From UBA6256 sp050261335 (GTDB lineage: Bacteria; Bacillota; SHA-98; UBA4971): a stretch of 64,000 nt of DNA. Location of the stretch: contig JBLNDE010000041.1 in NCBI GenBank assembly GCA_050261335.1, positions 1 through 64,000 on the forward strand, read 5' to 3'. A model generated the notes under the pieces. That model had not been told where the DNA came from. It made no database searches and worked only from the letters and a program-made list of their open reading frames with translations. The position numbers were made by a program, and so were the translations under genes. How positions within the stretch are numbered: the stretch's first letter is position 1; the number at the start of each line of letters is the position of its first letter. Below are positions 56,032-64,000 of this stretch, one piece after another.

Positions 56032-57423
56032 GTGCAAGACCTGACACCTCGAGCCATTGTCGAGGAGCTTGACAAGTACATCGTCGGGCAGGCGAAGGCC
56101 AAGCGGGCGGTCGCCATCGCCCTGCGCAACAGATACCGCCGGCTGAAGCTGCCAGGGCCGCTTCGCGATGAGGTGGTGCCGAAGAACATACTCATGATCG
56201 GCCCCACGGGTGTCGGGAAAACCGAGATCGCCCGCAGGCTCGCGAGACTGGTGAACGCGCCGTTCATCAAGGTCGAGGCGACGAAGTTCACGGAGGTCGG
56301 CTACGTCGGGCGCGACGTGGATTCCATCATTCGAGACCTGGTGGAAACGTCCATCAGGATGGTCAAGGCCGAGAAGATGGTCGAGGTCTACCACAAGGCC
56401 GAGGCCATGGTGGACGAGAGGATTCTCGATATCGTGGCGCCCATCCCCACGCGCGAGGCCGAGAGGAACCCGCTCGGCGCCCTCATGGGGGGCCTTGGGC
56501 TGGCACGGGATGACGACTCTTTCCGGGCAAGACAGGCCGAGGCAAGGTCGCAGCGCGAGGAGATTCGCTCGAGACTGGCTGCGGGCGAACTCGAGGACAC
56601 GATCATCGAGGTCGCCGTGGAGGACCAGACCCCACCCATGCTGGAGGTGTTCAGCGGCTCCGGTGCAGAGGAGATGGGCATCAACATGCAGGACCTCTTC
56701 GGCGGCCTTCTCCCCCGGCGCCAGCGGCGCCGCAAGGTCCCGGTGAGGGAAGCGAGGAAGATCATAGCCCAGGAGGAGGCCCAGAAGCTCGTTGACATGG
56801 AGGAAGTTGAACACGAGGCCATACAGCGCGCCGAGCAGTCCGGGATCGTGTTCATAGACGAGATCGACAAGATAGCAGGCAGAGAGCGTGGGGTCGGGCC
56901 TGACGTGTCGCGCGAGGGCGTGCAGCGGGACATCCTGCCGATTGTGGAGGGTTCCACGATAATGACCAAGCACGGCCCTGTGAAGACCGACCACGTGCTC
57001 TTCATCGCGGCCGGGGCATTCCACGTGGCAAAGCCCTCGGACCTTATCCCTGAGCTGCAGGGTCGTTTCCCGATAAGGGTGGAGCTCGACAGCCTCACGA
57101 AGGACGACTTCAAGCGCATCCTGCTCGAGCCGGAGAACGCGCTCGTGAAGCAATACAGGGCCCTGATCGCTACGGAAGGCGTCGAGCTCGAATTCATGCC
57201 CGACGCCATCGACGAGATCGCGGCCATCGCTGATAGAGTCAACCAGGAGACCGAGAACATCGGCGCGAGGAGGCTTCACACGATCATGGAGCGTCTGCTC
57301 GATGATCTCTCCTTCGATGCGCCGGACATGTCGAAGGGGAGGGTGGAGATTGACGCAGATTACGTTCGCAGTCGGCTGCAAGACATAGTGAGAGACAGGG
57401 ATCTCAGTCGGTTCATACTGTAG
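56032..57423 (+). CDS. hslU: ATP-dependent protease ATPase subunit HslU (ClpY)
   Basis: AAA+ unfoldase that feeds substrates to HslV (463 aa). Walker A GPTGVGKTEIARRLARL, pore loop GYVGRD, the inserted I domain about residues 110-240, Walker B GIVFIDEIDKIAG, and sensor/arginine region ELQGRFPIRVELDSLTKDDF (20 residues). The C-terminal DLSRFIL is the tail that docks into HslV. Start GTG 56032 follows AGGGAGG at seven bases; TTG 56014 upstream is rejected. Confidence 0.97.
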   Translation: MQDLTPRAIVEELDKYIVGQAKAKRAVAIALRNRYRRLKLPGPLRDEVVPKNILMIGPTGVGKTEIARRLARLVNAPFIKVEATKFTEVGYVGRDVDSIIRDLVETSIRMVKAEKMVEVYHKAEAMVDERILDIVAPIPTREAERNPLGALMGGLGLARDDDSFRARQAEARSQREEIRSRLAAGELEDTIIEVAVEDQTPPMLEVFSGSGAEEMGINMQDLFGGLLPRRQRRRKVPVREARKIIAQEEAQKLVDMEEVEHEAIQRAEQSGIVFIDEIDKIAGRERGVGPDVSREGVQRDILPIVEGSTIMTKHGPVKTDHVLFIAAGAFHVAKPSDLIPELQGRFPIRVELDSLTKDDFKRILLEPENALVKQYRALIATEGVELEFMPDAIDEIAAIADRVNQETENIGARRLHTIMERLLDDLSFDAPDMSKGRVEIDADYVRSRLQDIVRDRDLSRFIL

Positions 57424-57662
57424 GACCGGGTTCGGCGAGCCCGGACGCGTCTCGCGGTGACGGCGCCCGATCCTCGGCCGCGCCGGGTCGGGACACGGCC
57501 CGCGGTGGGACAAGCCCGGGCGCCGCGCTTCCGCGATTCAGCGGCTTGTGCGGGCCTCGGCGTTGCCGGTGCTCGCGCGACGAGACGCAGGAGGCTGGCC
57601 GCCTGCCGGCTGGCAGTCAGGTGCAAACTCACGTACAGGAGCAACATAAGGAGGAGACGTCG

Positions 57663-58448
57663 ATGAGCGAACTACTGGAGAAGACACGGAGAATCAGCCG
57701 GTTCATACAGGAGTCCACGGGCTTTCCCAGCAACTTCAATGGACTTGCCGCAGTGCTCTCCGACGAGATCACTGCCAACGTGTACGTGGTGGCGCGCCGC
57801 GGAAAGCTTCTGGGATACGGTTTCATGGAGGGATTCGACTGCGAGGCGGCGGCGGAGTGTGTCGGGAACGGCGGGATGTTCCCCAGGGAGTCATCTGACT
57901 GGCTCCTTCGGATAATCGAGACGTCCGAGAACATCCGGCACGAGCGCGGGAAGTGCTTCCTCGGCCCGAACGTGGAGTGCGGGTTCGCCGAGAAGCTTCT
58001 CACCGTCGTTCCCATCTACGCAGGGGGAGACAGGATGGGGACCCTCGTGCTCGCGAGGCTCGAGAAGGAGTTCTCCGACGAGGACCTCGTGCTCGCGGAA
58101 TACGCCGCTACCGTGTTCGGTATGGAGATCCTCAGTTCGAAGACCGGGCAGATCGAGGAGGAGGCGCGCAAGAAGGCTTCGGTGCAGATGGCCCTCGACA
58201 CTCTCTCGTTCTCTGAGCAGGAGGCCGTGGAGCACATCTTCAAGGAACTCGGCGGAGACGAGGGTTTGCTCGTGGCGAGCAAGATCGCTGACAAGGTGGG
58301 CATCACGAGGTCTGTCATCGTAAATGCTCTCCGCAAGTTCGAGAGCGCCGGGGTCATCGAATCACGTTCCCTCGGTATGAAGGGCACCTATATCAGAGTG
58401 CTCAACGACAAGCTCTTCGATGAACTCGAGAGGCTGCGGGCAAGATAG
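57663..58448 (+). CDS. codY: GTP- and branched-chain amino acid-sensing repressor CodY
   Basis: Global nutrient regulator (261 aa). N-terminal GAF domain that binds isoleucine/valine (LLEKTRRISRFIQESTGFPS, VYVVARRGKLLGYGF, TVVPIYAGGDRMGTLVLARL) and a C-terminal winged helix (VASKIADKVGITRSVIVNAL, RKFESAGVIESRSLGMKGTY). Start ATG 57663 follows AAGGAGGAG. The 239-base gap after hslU contains a fragment resembling the repeat core (GTTGCCGGTGCTCGCGCGAC near 57562-57581) but no clear promoter. Confidence 0.96.
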   Translation: MSELLEKTRRISRFIQESTGFPSNFNGLAAVLSDEITANVYVVARRGKLLGYGFMEGFDCEAAAECVGNGGMFPRESSDWLLRIIETSENIRHERGKCFLGPNVECGFAEKLLTVVPIYAGGDRMGTLVLARLEKEFSDEDLVLAEYAATVFGMEILSSKTGQIEEEARKKASVQMALDTLSFSEQEAVEHIFKELGGDEGLLVASKIADKVGITRSVIVNALRKFESAGVIESRSLGMKGTYIRVLNDKLFDELERLRAR

Positions 58449-58472
58449 CGGAGCCGTTGGTCCGCAGGGTGC

Positions 58473-58510
58473 GCGGGTGGCCTCCTCCGGGGGACGGGGA
58501 GGCTACCCGC
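58473..58510. terminator. Bidirectional hairpin between codY and the ger operon
   Basis: GCGGGTGGCCTCC (58473-58485) faces GGAGGCTACCCGC (58498-58510), a 12-bp stem with one G-T mismatch. It separates two convergent operons and overlaps the stop of the minus-strand gene. No U-tract is seen on either strand. Confidence 0.55.
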
Positions 58511-58679
58511 CGATCAAGAGAAACAGGAGCGGCACGGCGACACACCCGGCCGCAAGGATGAAAGCCCCGACGGCCCCGCGGACGTTACGGTGGTGAAGAA
58601 GCCAGAGACCGAAGCTTGCGGTGTATACCGCCGTCGCGATCGGTACCGGCATCGTGGTGAGCAGGACTCCCAGACGCAC
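58503..58679 (-). CDS. Small two-helix membrane protein in the ger operon
   Basis: A 58-residue protein: MRLGVLLTTMPVPIATAVYT, a turn with HHRNVRG, then AVGAFILAAGCVAVPLLFLL ending IGG. Two membrane helices separated by a short basic turn. Start GTG 58679 lies seven bases after the gerC stop with GGAGAGGGGG upstream, so translation is probably coupled. Some Bacillus and Clostridium germinant-receptor operons carry a small two-helix D subunit that modulates the receptor; this gene has the right size, topology and place. Direct sequence similarity was not tested. Confidence 0.65.
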   Translation of the reverse strand: MRLGVLLTTMPVPIATAVYTASFGLWLLHHRNVRGAVGAFILAAGCVAVPLLFLLIGG

Positions 58680-58686
58680 GCGCTCT

Positions 58687-60117
58687 CTACCCCCTCTCCG
58701 CCTTGGGCGCGCTCCGAACGCTGGGTTCCGGCGGCTTGAACAGGAGGCCCGTGCGGCGAAGGTCCAGCTTCACTGTGACATCCACCTTCGCCTCCGGGAA
58801 TCTCCCGGGCCAGTTGAGAGCCTCCCACTCGCTCCATGTCTTCGTGAGGTGGCGGGCCTTGTTTCCAAAGGCGAAGATGTCCGCGCGAAACTCCTCTTGG
58901 GCCCTTTTCACCACGTCATCGCAGCTCTTCTTGAGGTCTTCCGCGAACCGCCTTTCGAGAACGTGGAGGTTTTTTGGGTTCGAGTAATCGGTGCGGCTCT
59001 GGCTTCCGATGACCTCCCCTTCGAGAAGCATGTTCACCTTGATGCGGAACCCCTGTCCTTCTCTCAGCACCCGCGTCTCCGTCGGGCGGGCAAGGCGGAT
59101 GTCACAGGCCGCGTACCTGCCTTTCACGAACGGGTCCTCCAGGACGAGCGTGCCCCTCTTGAATGTCCCACGGATGAGGAGCACGGCCCTGACGTCCTGT
59201 CCCGTGATCTCTCCGACCATCGTGTCGCCTCTGAAGACCGCGCCGCCGATGACCTCCACCGGGTTTCCACCGACCGACGGTGACTCGCCTGCTACATAGT
59301 CAGAGTCGCTGCGAACGTGGACGGGCGGGGGGTGCGGCACCTTCGGGGGCCCCATCCCGGCGCCGCCGCCCGCTGCACTGCCATCGGACGAGCCGCCCCC
59401 GCCCTGTCCTCCTCTGGCGGCTGATTGCTCCGTTCTGCCGCCTGGAGCCTCTTCCCTGACCCCCGCGAGGATGGCGAGAGGCTCCTCTCCCAGTGATTGC
59501 ATCTCCACCAGGAACCTGTGAATCTGGGATGGGGGGATGAACCCGGTCTGCCTGTTTGCGAGCGCGAGAAGTTCCAGGTTCTTCGCGGGGTTCTGCTCGA
59601 TGATCGGACGGTTCTTCTCGATGAACTCCTTCGCGCTCCCCCGGCTGACGGTGAGGAACATGGTCCTCCTTGCGTCACGAAACCTCACGAGCTCGCTGAT
59701 GTACGGGGCGATCCCGCGTCTTGCGAGTTTTTCGCTGATGACGACCATCTTGCCGTGGACGAGGCTCGGGCGCCTGTCAACGTGGGTGTTCACCAGGTTG
59801 AGGACGCTCAGGATGGAGTGGCCCGTCAGCGTCGTTATGAGGCTGGTCTGCTGACCACCCCCTCCTCCACCACCCGCGCCGGAGCCGCCGCCCGACCCGC
59901 CGCCGCCCGCCACGGCCCTGGGGACGGCTATGTGCAGGGTCACGTTCACCTGGTCGTCCGGCGCCTCATCGAGGCCGATGGCCATTATGAACGCGAGGTC
60001 ATCCACCTCCGTCCTGTCCCAGCACCCCGCGGCGCAGACGAGCACTGCAACGAGGCACAGCGACAGGCGTAGAGCGGTCCTGGCGCGTGCGAGCGTCTGC
60101 CTCGATACCTCACGCAC
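58687..60117 (-). CDS. Spore germination lipoprotein, Ger(x)C family
   Basis: C subunit of a nutrient germinant receptor (476 aa), anchored to the spore inner membrane. Signal peptide with lipobox VCAAGCWDRTEV; Cys at about residue 32 would be lipidated. Family signatures: WDRTEVDDLAFIMAIGLDEA (20 residues), PSLVHGKMVVISEKLARRG, and the C-terminal RFAEDLKKSCDDVVKRAQEE and WPGRFPEAKVDVTVKLDLRR. Two Gly-rich inserts (about residues 72-90 and 230-255) are unusual. Start GTG 60117 overlaps gerB by eight bases. Confidence 0.93.
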   Translation of the reverse strand: MREVSRQTLARARTALRLSLCLVAVLVCAAGCWDRTEVDDLAFIMAIGLDEAPDDQVNVTLHIAVPRAVAGGGGSGGGSGAGGGGGGGQQTSLITTLTGHSILSVLNLVNTHVDRRPSLVHGKMVVISEKLARRGIAPYISELVRFRDARRTMFLTVSRGSAKEFIEKNRPIIEQNPAKNLELLALANRQTGFIPPSQIHRFLVEMQSLGEEPLAILAGVREEAPGGRTEQSAARGGQGGGGSSDGSAAGGGAGMGPPKVPHPPPVHVRSDSDYVAGESPSVGGNPVEVIGGAVFRGDTMVGEITGQDVRAVLLIRGTFKRGTLVLEDPFVKGRYAACDIRLARPTETRVLREGQGFRIKVNMLLEGEVIGSQSRTDYSNPKNLHVLERRFAEDLKKSCDDVVKRAQEEFRADIFAFGNKARHLTKTWSEWEALNWPGRFPEAKVDVTVKLDLRRTGLLFKPPEPSVRSAPKAERG

Positions 60118-61222
60118 TGCGTGCCCGCCTCCTCCCGCCGGCCCGGGCCTCCTTCATCTGGGCGACGAGGAGCAGCACCGCCGGGACGATGAAGACCGCG
60201 ATGGCGCCCGAGGTCCTGATGATCTCGAAGTCCAGCCGGGTCGCGGTAGGAACGTCCGGAGGTACGAAGGCGAGGGTGTAGCCGATGATCGCCACCGCCG
60301 GCAGGATCGGGCGGTACACGGGGAGCCTGAGCATGCGCGCCAGGATCATCGTCGTCGTGTAGGCGCCGAGCCCAAGCTCTATGCACCCGCTTATGACCCA
60401 GAGAAACACGAACGCCACATCGACCCGCTGGAAGAACCTGCCGACGTAGATCAGGGTCGACACCTCGTAACCGGGGTACGGGATGTGAACGCACAGCGGG
60501 TAGGGGAACACCGTCACGAAGACGAGCAGCGCCGTGCTGGTGAATACGGCGGTCACGGCTATGGCGACAAGCCCCATCATCCTGACCTTGTCCGCATCTC
60601 GAAGCTGCGGCGCTATGACCCCAAGGAACATGACCTCCCCGGCCACAGCCGAGTGGAGCACCCCGTGGTAGATGAGCTTACTCAACCCGGGGCCGAGAAG
60701 CGGGAACATGGCGTCGAGATTGGCCTGGGGCAGTGAAAGCAAGTTCAGGAACAGAAGGGTCACCACGATGAGCGGTGCGGCCAGGAACGCAGCCCTCGTG
60801 AGCGCCTCCGATCCGAGATAGACGGAGATGACGGTGACCAGCACGAAGACGGCCATCACCGCCGAGAGAGGCGTGCGCGGGAGCAGGGCGGTGCTCACGG
60901 TCTCGGAGAACTCCCGCATGACGAGGATCGTTGCGGCGAAGAAGAAGGCCAGATATCCGAGGGAGGCGAGGGTGCCGAAGATAGGCCCTGCGACTTCCTC
61001 GCCTATCTCGACAATGCTCATTCGGGGATAGCGTCTGAGGAGAGCGGCTATGATGAGGAACCCGATCGCGCCTGTTCCGAAGCTGATGATGGGCACGATC
61101 CATGCCGCCGTCAGGCCGACCGTCGCCATTTGCTGCGGGAACGAGATGAACAGCTTCGACGAAAGGAAATACACAGTGGCCGCGATGGCCTCGTTCGTGC
61201 CGATCCTGCCTTCCTCAAGCAC
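60110..61222 (-). CDS. Spore germination permease, GerAB family
   Basis: B subunit of the germinant receptor (370 aa), an APC-superfamily membrane protein thought to bind the nutrient. About ten hydrophobic segments, beginning EAIAATVYFLSSKLFISFPQ and including AAWIVPIISFGTGAIGFLII and VFIVPAVLLLVAQM. Start GTG 61222 follows GGGAGGCAGGGGAC and overlaps gerA by eight bases. Part of the A-B-C-small gene operon transcribed leftward. Confidence 0.95.
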   Translation of the reverse strand: MLEEGRIGTNEAIAATVYFLSSKLFISFPQQMATVGLTAAWIVPIISFGTGAIGFLIIAALLRRYPRMSIVEIGEEVAGPIFGTLASLGYLAFFFAATILVMREFSETVSTALLPRTPLSAVMAVFVLVTVISVYLGSEALTRAAFLAAPLIVVTLLFLNLLSLPQANLDAMFPLLGPGLSKLIYHGVLHSAVAGEVMFLGVIAPQLRDADKVRMMGLVAIAVTAVFTSTALLVFVTVFPYPLCVHIPYPGYEVSTLIYVGRFFQRVDVAFVFLWVISGCIELGLGAYTTTMILARMLRLPVYRPILPAVAIIGYTLAFVPPDVPTATRLDFEIIRTSGAIAVFIVPAVLLLVAQMKEARAGGRRRARSA

Positions 61223-63575
61223 GTCCCCTGCCTCCCTTGTCCCTGCGTGACGTGGGCCGCCCTCCGCTCGACTCCTCCGCCATCTGCCCGGTGCCGGAGT
61301 CTGGTGATGGGGCGTCGGTAGTCCCCGAGGGTGTCCACTTGCGGGCGACTTCAGGCTGTCGCTCCCTGCGCCTGGTCTGGAGAAACGCGGGCCGCAGCTC
61401 CATGCTCCAGGACGGGTACCGGAGGATCAAATCTCCGCTGGACTGGGCGAACGGGGCTACCGGTGACATGAAGGGCACTCCGAACGACCTTGCGTTCACG
61501 TATAGCAGCATCTGAAGGAAGACCCCTACCGCGATCCCATAGAAGCCGAAGGCCGCTGCAACGAAGATATACACAAAGCGCGTGAGCCGGGCGGCGAAGG
61601 CCATGTTGAAGTTCGGGACTGCAAACGATCCAAGGGCGGTCACGGCCACGATTATCACGAGGATCGGGCTGACTATCGAGGCAGCGACCGCGGCCTGACC
61701 GAGGATCAGCGCGCCCACTATGCCCAGGGTGGGACCGATGACCCCCGGCACGCGGATGCCGGCCTCGCGGATGAGCTCGAACGACACCTCCATGACGAGC
61801 ACCTCGACCACCGTCGGGAACGGCACTCTCTCGCGCGTCGCGGCGATGGCGAGGAGGAGGTCGGTTGGGAGCATCTCCGGGTGGAAGTTGGTGAGCGCGA
61901 TGTACACCGCTGGCAAGAGCACGGCGACAGCGAGAGCGGCCAGGCGGACGAGGCGCAGGAAGGTGCCGAACGGCCACCGCAGGTAATAATCCTCCGCCGA
62001 TTGAAGGAGTGCCCAGAAGGTTGCCGGTGCGACCAGACCGAACGGGCTTCCGTCGAGCAGGATCCCGACGTGCCCCTCGGAGAGAAAGGCGGCCATTCTG
62101 TCTGGGCGTTCTGTGGACAGGGTCTGCGGAGCCAGCATGAAAGGCCTGTCCTCGATGAACTGCTCGAGAGAGCCGGTGTCCTGAATCTGGTCCGCCCTGA
62201 TCCCGTTGATGCGCCTTTTCACCTCTGCCACGAGCTTGGGATTTACGAGACCCTCCACGTAGAGAACCGCGCAATCCACGCGCGACAGCGTCCCCACCTT
62301 GATCACCTCGCTTACGAGGTCAGGCGTACGCATGCGTCGCCGCACGAGCGCCACGTTGTTCTTGAGGGTCTCGTTGAACGCCTCCTGGGGACCGTGGACC
62401 ACGGTCTCGGCAGTTGGCTGACTTACGCCCCGATGCTCCCACGACTTGGTCTCGACCTCCAACGCAGTGCCGCATCCTTCGACGAGAAGGCATGTCGTGC
62501 CGGCTATCACACCCTCGATGATACCCCTGAGGTTGTCCTTGTGCGTTACCTGGTTGCCGGGGAGGAGGCGCCGCTCGATGGTCTCGAGCACGTCCGCGGC
62601 GCGGAGACCCCGGTCCAGATTGGCGATGAGCATGAGCGGCTGGAGGACGGCGAGGTCGATGAGGTCCTTGCTCGCGAGGCCTTCCATGAACACGATTGCC
62701 GCCCTGGTGGGAGGCGTGGTCGGTACGTCGAACTCCCTGACGATGACATCCGAGTTCAGACCGTAATGCAGGACCTGCTTGAGGGCGTCGAGGTTTGCCT
62801 GGAGGTTCTCGGCGAGAGGCTTCACTTCGTCACCCTTGTTTCCAGAGCCACCGCCCCGGCCGGACGCCGGACCAGCTTGCTGTCCTGCTGCGCCTGGACC
62901 CGTCCCTTCACCGCCCGGTACCCCTGACGTTTCCGCCTCGTGCCCCGCGCCGCGTTCCTGCCCCTGCCCCCGCCCCTTTCCCTGCCCGTCCCCAGGCCCC
63001 CGCGGCCGCAATTGCCCCTGTTGCTGGTTATCTCCCTGAGGAGGGCTTTCCTGTGCGGTGGTCCTGCGCTCGTTGCCATGTGTCGGCGGCGAGACCTCAG
63101 TCGAGGTCTCGTGGGCGATGGGCAGCGCACGGACCGGCCGGGCCGCCGCACGGCCGATCCCTACCTTTATGGTGGACATCTTCCTCGGCCGAAGGAATCC
63201 GTAGGGCGTGCGCGGCAGGGCCTCGGACAGCAACTCCACCGCGGACGGTTCCCCCGAGGACCCACCAGCCTGGTCACCTGACAGCGACCAGCCTCGATGC
63301 TGACGGCGACCTCGACCGTGCTGCCCCTGCGCCTGCGCCTGGCTCTGCCCCTGCCTGTGTCCCTGTTCCTGTCCCGTTGCCTGTACCTGCGCTCGTCCGG
63401 GGGTCTGGCCCTGTCCTTCGAGCGCGGGCGGCGACGGGGCCTCACTTTGCGACGCGTCCGACGTGAGGCCCGGTAGACGTGGCTGGGTGTCGAGGACGAA
63501 TTCCTCCTCCCTGGCCGGGCTTTCGAAAGAAAGCAGGGCCGCTATTTCGTTCAGGACGTCTCGAAGAAGACTCAA
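61215..63575 (-). CDS. Spore germination protein, GerA family, with long Gln/Gly-rich N-terminal domain
   Basis: A subunit of the germinant receptor (786 aa). The GerA core starts near residue 255 (PLAENLQANLDALKQVLHYG, FMEGLASKDLI, LLPGNQVTHKD) and runs through membrane helices (LAVAVLLPAVYIALTNFHPE, VIGPTLGIVGALILGQAAVA). The first about 250 residues are low complexity, rich in Q, G, R and P (EQGHRQGQSQAQAQGQHGRG and more). A Gln-rich N-terminal repeat region is known in B. cereus GerIA, so this may be comparable. Start TTG 63575 follows GGCGGAGG. A weak sigma-G-like GAATA lies upstream (minus strand, near 63645), but the -10 is poor. Confidence 0.94.
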   Translation of the reverse strand: MSLLRDVLNEIAALLSFESPAREEEFVLDTQPRLPGLTSDASQSEAPSPPALEGQGQTPGRAQVQATGQEQGHRQGQSQAQAQGQHGRGRRQHRGWSLSGDQAGGSSGEPSAVELLSEALPRTPYGFLRPRKMSTIKVGIGRAAARPVRALPIAHETSTEVSPPTHGNERRTTAQESPPQGDNQQQGQLRPRGPGDGQGKGRGQGQERGAGHEAETSGVPGGEGTGPGAAGQQAGPASGRGGGSGNKGDEVKPLAENLQANLDALKQVLHYGLNSDVIVREFDVPTTPPTRAAIVFMEGLASKDLIDLAVLQPLMLIANLDRGLRAADVLETIERRLLPGNQVTHKDNLRGIIEGVIAGTTCLLVEGCGTALEVETKSWEHRGVSQPTAETVVHGPQEAFNETLKNNVALVRRRMRTPDLVSEVIKVGTLSRVDCAVLYVEGLVNPKLVAEVKRRINGIRADQIQDTGSLEQFIEDRPFMLAPQTLSTERPDRMAAFLSEGHVGILLDGSPFGLVAPATFWALLQSAEDYYLRWPFGTFLRLVRLAALAVAVLLPAVYIALTNFHPEMLPTDLLLAIAATRERVPFPTVVEVLVMEVSFELIREAGIRVPGVIGPTLGIVGALILGQAAVAASIVSPILVIIVAVTALGSFAVPNFNMAFAARLTRFVYIFVAAAFGFYGIAVGVFLQMLLYVNARSFGVPFMSPVAPFAQSSGDLILRYPSWSMELRPAFLQTRRRERQPEVARKWTPSGTTDAPSPDSGTGQMAEESSGGRPTSRRDKGGRGRA

Positions 63576-63682
63576 CCTTTGAAACCTCCGCCGAAGGAGA
63601 GGCGCGTCTTTCGCTCATGAATTAGCTATTCCCCGGCCACTACCCGGTATTCAGGGGCGGAAATTTCGTGGCGCGCGTTCGT

Positions 63683-63711
63683 TGATATGGAGATACACGT
63701 GTGGTATACTA
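63683..63711 (+). promoter_or_regulatory. rpsB promoter and structured leader
   Basis: TTGATA (63683-63688) and TATACT (63706-63711) are 17 bases apart. The leader of about 110 nt includes a hairpin CCGGTAG...CTGCCGG with inner GCCCG/CGGGT (about 63748-63780), a candidate S2-type autoregulatory leader. Confidence 0.8.
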
Positions 63712-63825
63712 CCATCTGGTGTGAGCACGCACGCTCCTGGATCCCGGTAGCGGTGCCCGTTTGTGCGGGTTCTGCCGGGGGATGAACGGGGCGGAGGAAG
63801 AACCGGTGGGGGAGGAGGTGAGACC

Positions 63826-64000
63826 ATGGCAGTAGTCACCATGAAGCAGTTGCTCGAGGCCGGGGTCCATTTCGGCCACCAGACCAGGCGCTGGAACCCC
63901 AAAATGAAGCCCTTCATCTTCACCGAGCGCAACGGCATATACATCATAGACCTCCAGAAGACGGTCAGGAGGATCGACGAGGCCTACGAGTTCGTGAAGC
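63826..64000 (+). CDS. rpsB: 30S ribosomal protein S2 (3' end outside window)
   Basis: The first 58 residues of S2 are visible: MAVVTMKQLLEAGVHFGHQT, RRWNPKMKPFIFTERNGIYI and IDLQKTVRRIDEAYEFVK. Start ATG 63826 follows GGAGGAGGTGA at five bases. tsf, pyrH and frr are expected downstream as in other Bacillota but lie outside the window. Confidence 0.97.
   Translation, partial: MAVVTMKQLLEAGVHFGHQTRRWNPKMKPFIFTERNGIYIIDLQKTVRRIDEAYEFVK

Noticed and set aside
57540..57610. Seventh copy of the palindromic repeat upstream of codY
   Set aside because: GTTGCCGGTGCTCGCGCGAC and GAGGCTGGCCG resemble the core, but no ends or central hairpin can be aligned. At most a decayed fragment.
1..64000. CRISPR arrays, prophage, integrase islands, toxin-antitoxin or defence systems
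   Set aside because: No direct-repeat arrays with regular spacers, no phage or transposase genes, and the only tyrosine recombinase is the housekeeping XerC in its conserved codV position.

Overview
The window is a 64 kb stretch of GC-rich chromosome from an anaerobic, endospore-forming Bacillota (Firmicutes) bacterium. Evidence for this is a monomeric [FeFe] hydrogenase, spore genes (spoVS with a sigma-H promoter, ylbJ, a gerA-type germinant receptor operon, a SigH-like sigma factor), CodY, FapR with its operator, a T-box leader, and a gene order that follows Bacillus subtilis closely. Many starts are GTG or TTG with strong GGAGG-type ribosome binding sites. I cannot name the species. No tRNA, rRNA, transposase gene, prophage or CRISPR array is visible.

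Layout. 1-3.2 kb: end of an NAD-linked hydrogenase cluster (NuoF/HydB-like tail fused to a GltD-like flavoprotein, then HydA). 3.6-5.6 kb: secreted protein of unknown function, thiamine pyrophosphokinase, zinc-ribbon protein. 5.6-10.7 kb: T-box-controlled ileS, Nudix hydrolase, YfcE-type phosphoesterase. 10.9-14.7 kb: secreted Ig-like protein, panB, a U32-like protein, a TlpA/ResA thioredoxin. 15-18.7 kb: rpmB (minus strand) divergent from asp23-fakA-degV. 19.3-26 kb: rsmD-coaD-coiled-coil gene-ylbJ(minus)-ylbK-ylbL-LysM protein-ylbN-rpmF. 26.2-34 kb: fapR-plsX-fabH-fabD-fabG-acp-fabF-rnc-unknown gene. 34-35.4 kb: spoVS and a SigH-like sigma factor. 35.7-48.6 kb: smc-ftsY-ffh-rpsP-khpA-rimM-trmD-rplS-lepB-rbgA-rnhB-yraN-comM. 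48.9-58.4 kb: dprA-smg-like-topA-trmFO-xerC-hslV-hslU-codY. 58.5-63.6 kb: minus-strand germinant receptor operon (A-B-C plus a small two-helix membrane protein). 63.8 kb to the end: start of rpsB. In B. subtilis the codY-rpsB interval holds the flagellar/chemotaxis operon; here the ger operon occupies it.

How the parts work together. The window is mostly housekeeping: membrane lipid synthesis under FapR, ribosome assembly and tRNA modification (rimM, trmD, rbgA, rsmD, trmFO), protein export (ftsY, ffh, lepB), chromosome maintenance (smc, topA, xerC, dprA, rnhB), proteolysis (hslUV) and nutrient sensing (CodY, T-box), with sporulation and germination genes interleaved.

The most unusual structure is a family of about 180-210 bp palindromic repeats lying between genes. 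I find six copies (about 5.97, 13.9, 18.8, 48.6, 52.5 and 55.3 kb) in both orientations. Four have recognisable terminal inverted repeats of the form CTRAG...CTYAG, and the core can fold into a hairpin whose arms are conserved by paired changes. Two copies begin inside the TGA stop codon of the preceding gene. Two copies are open in the same reading frame as the following gene (ileS, hslV) and so can mislead start calling. They resemble MITE or palindromic intergenic elements, and I recognise no known family. Other points of interest are non-canonical starts for coaD and ffh, an acyl carrier protein with an altered phosphopantetheine-site motif, an RbgA with an altered G4 motif, a Cys-rich extension on signal peptidase I, and a Gln-rich extension on GerA.
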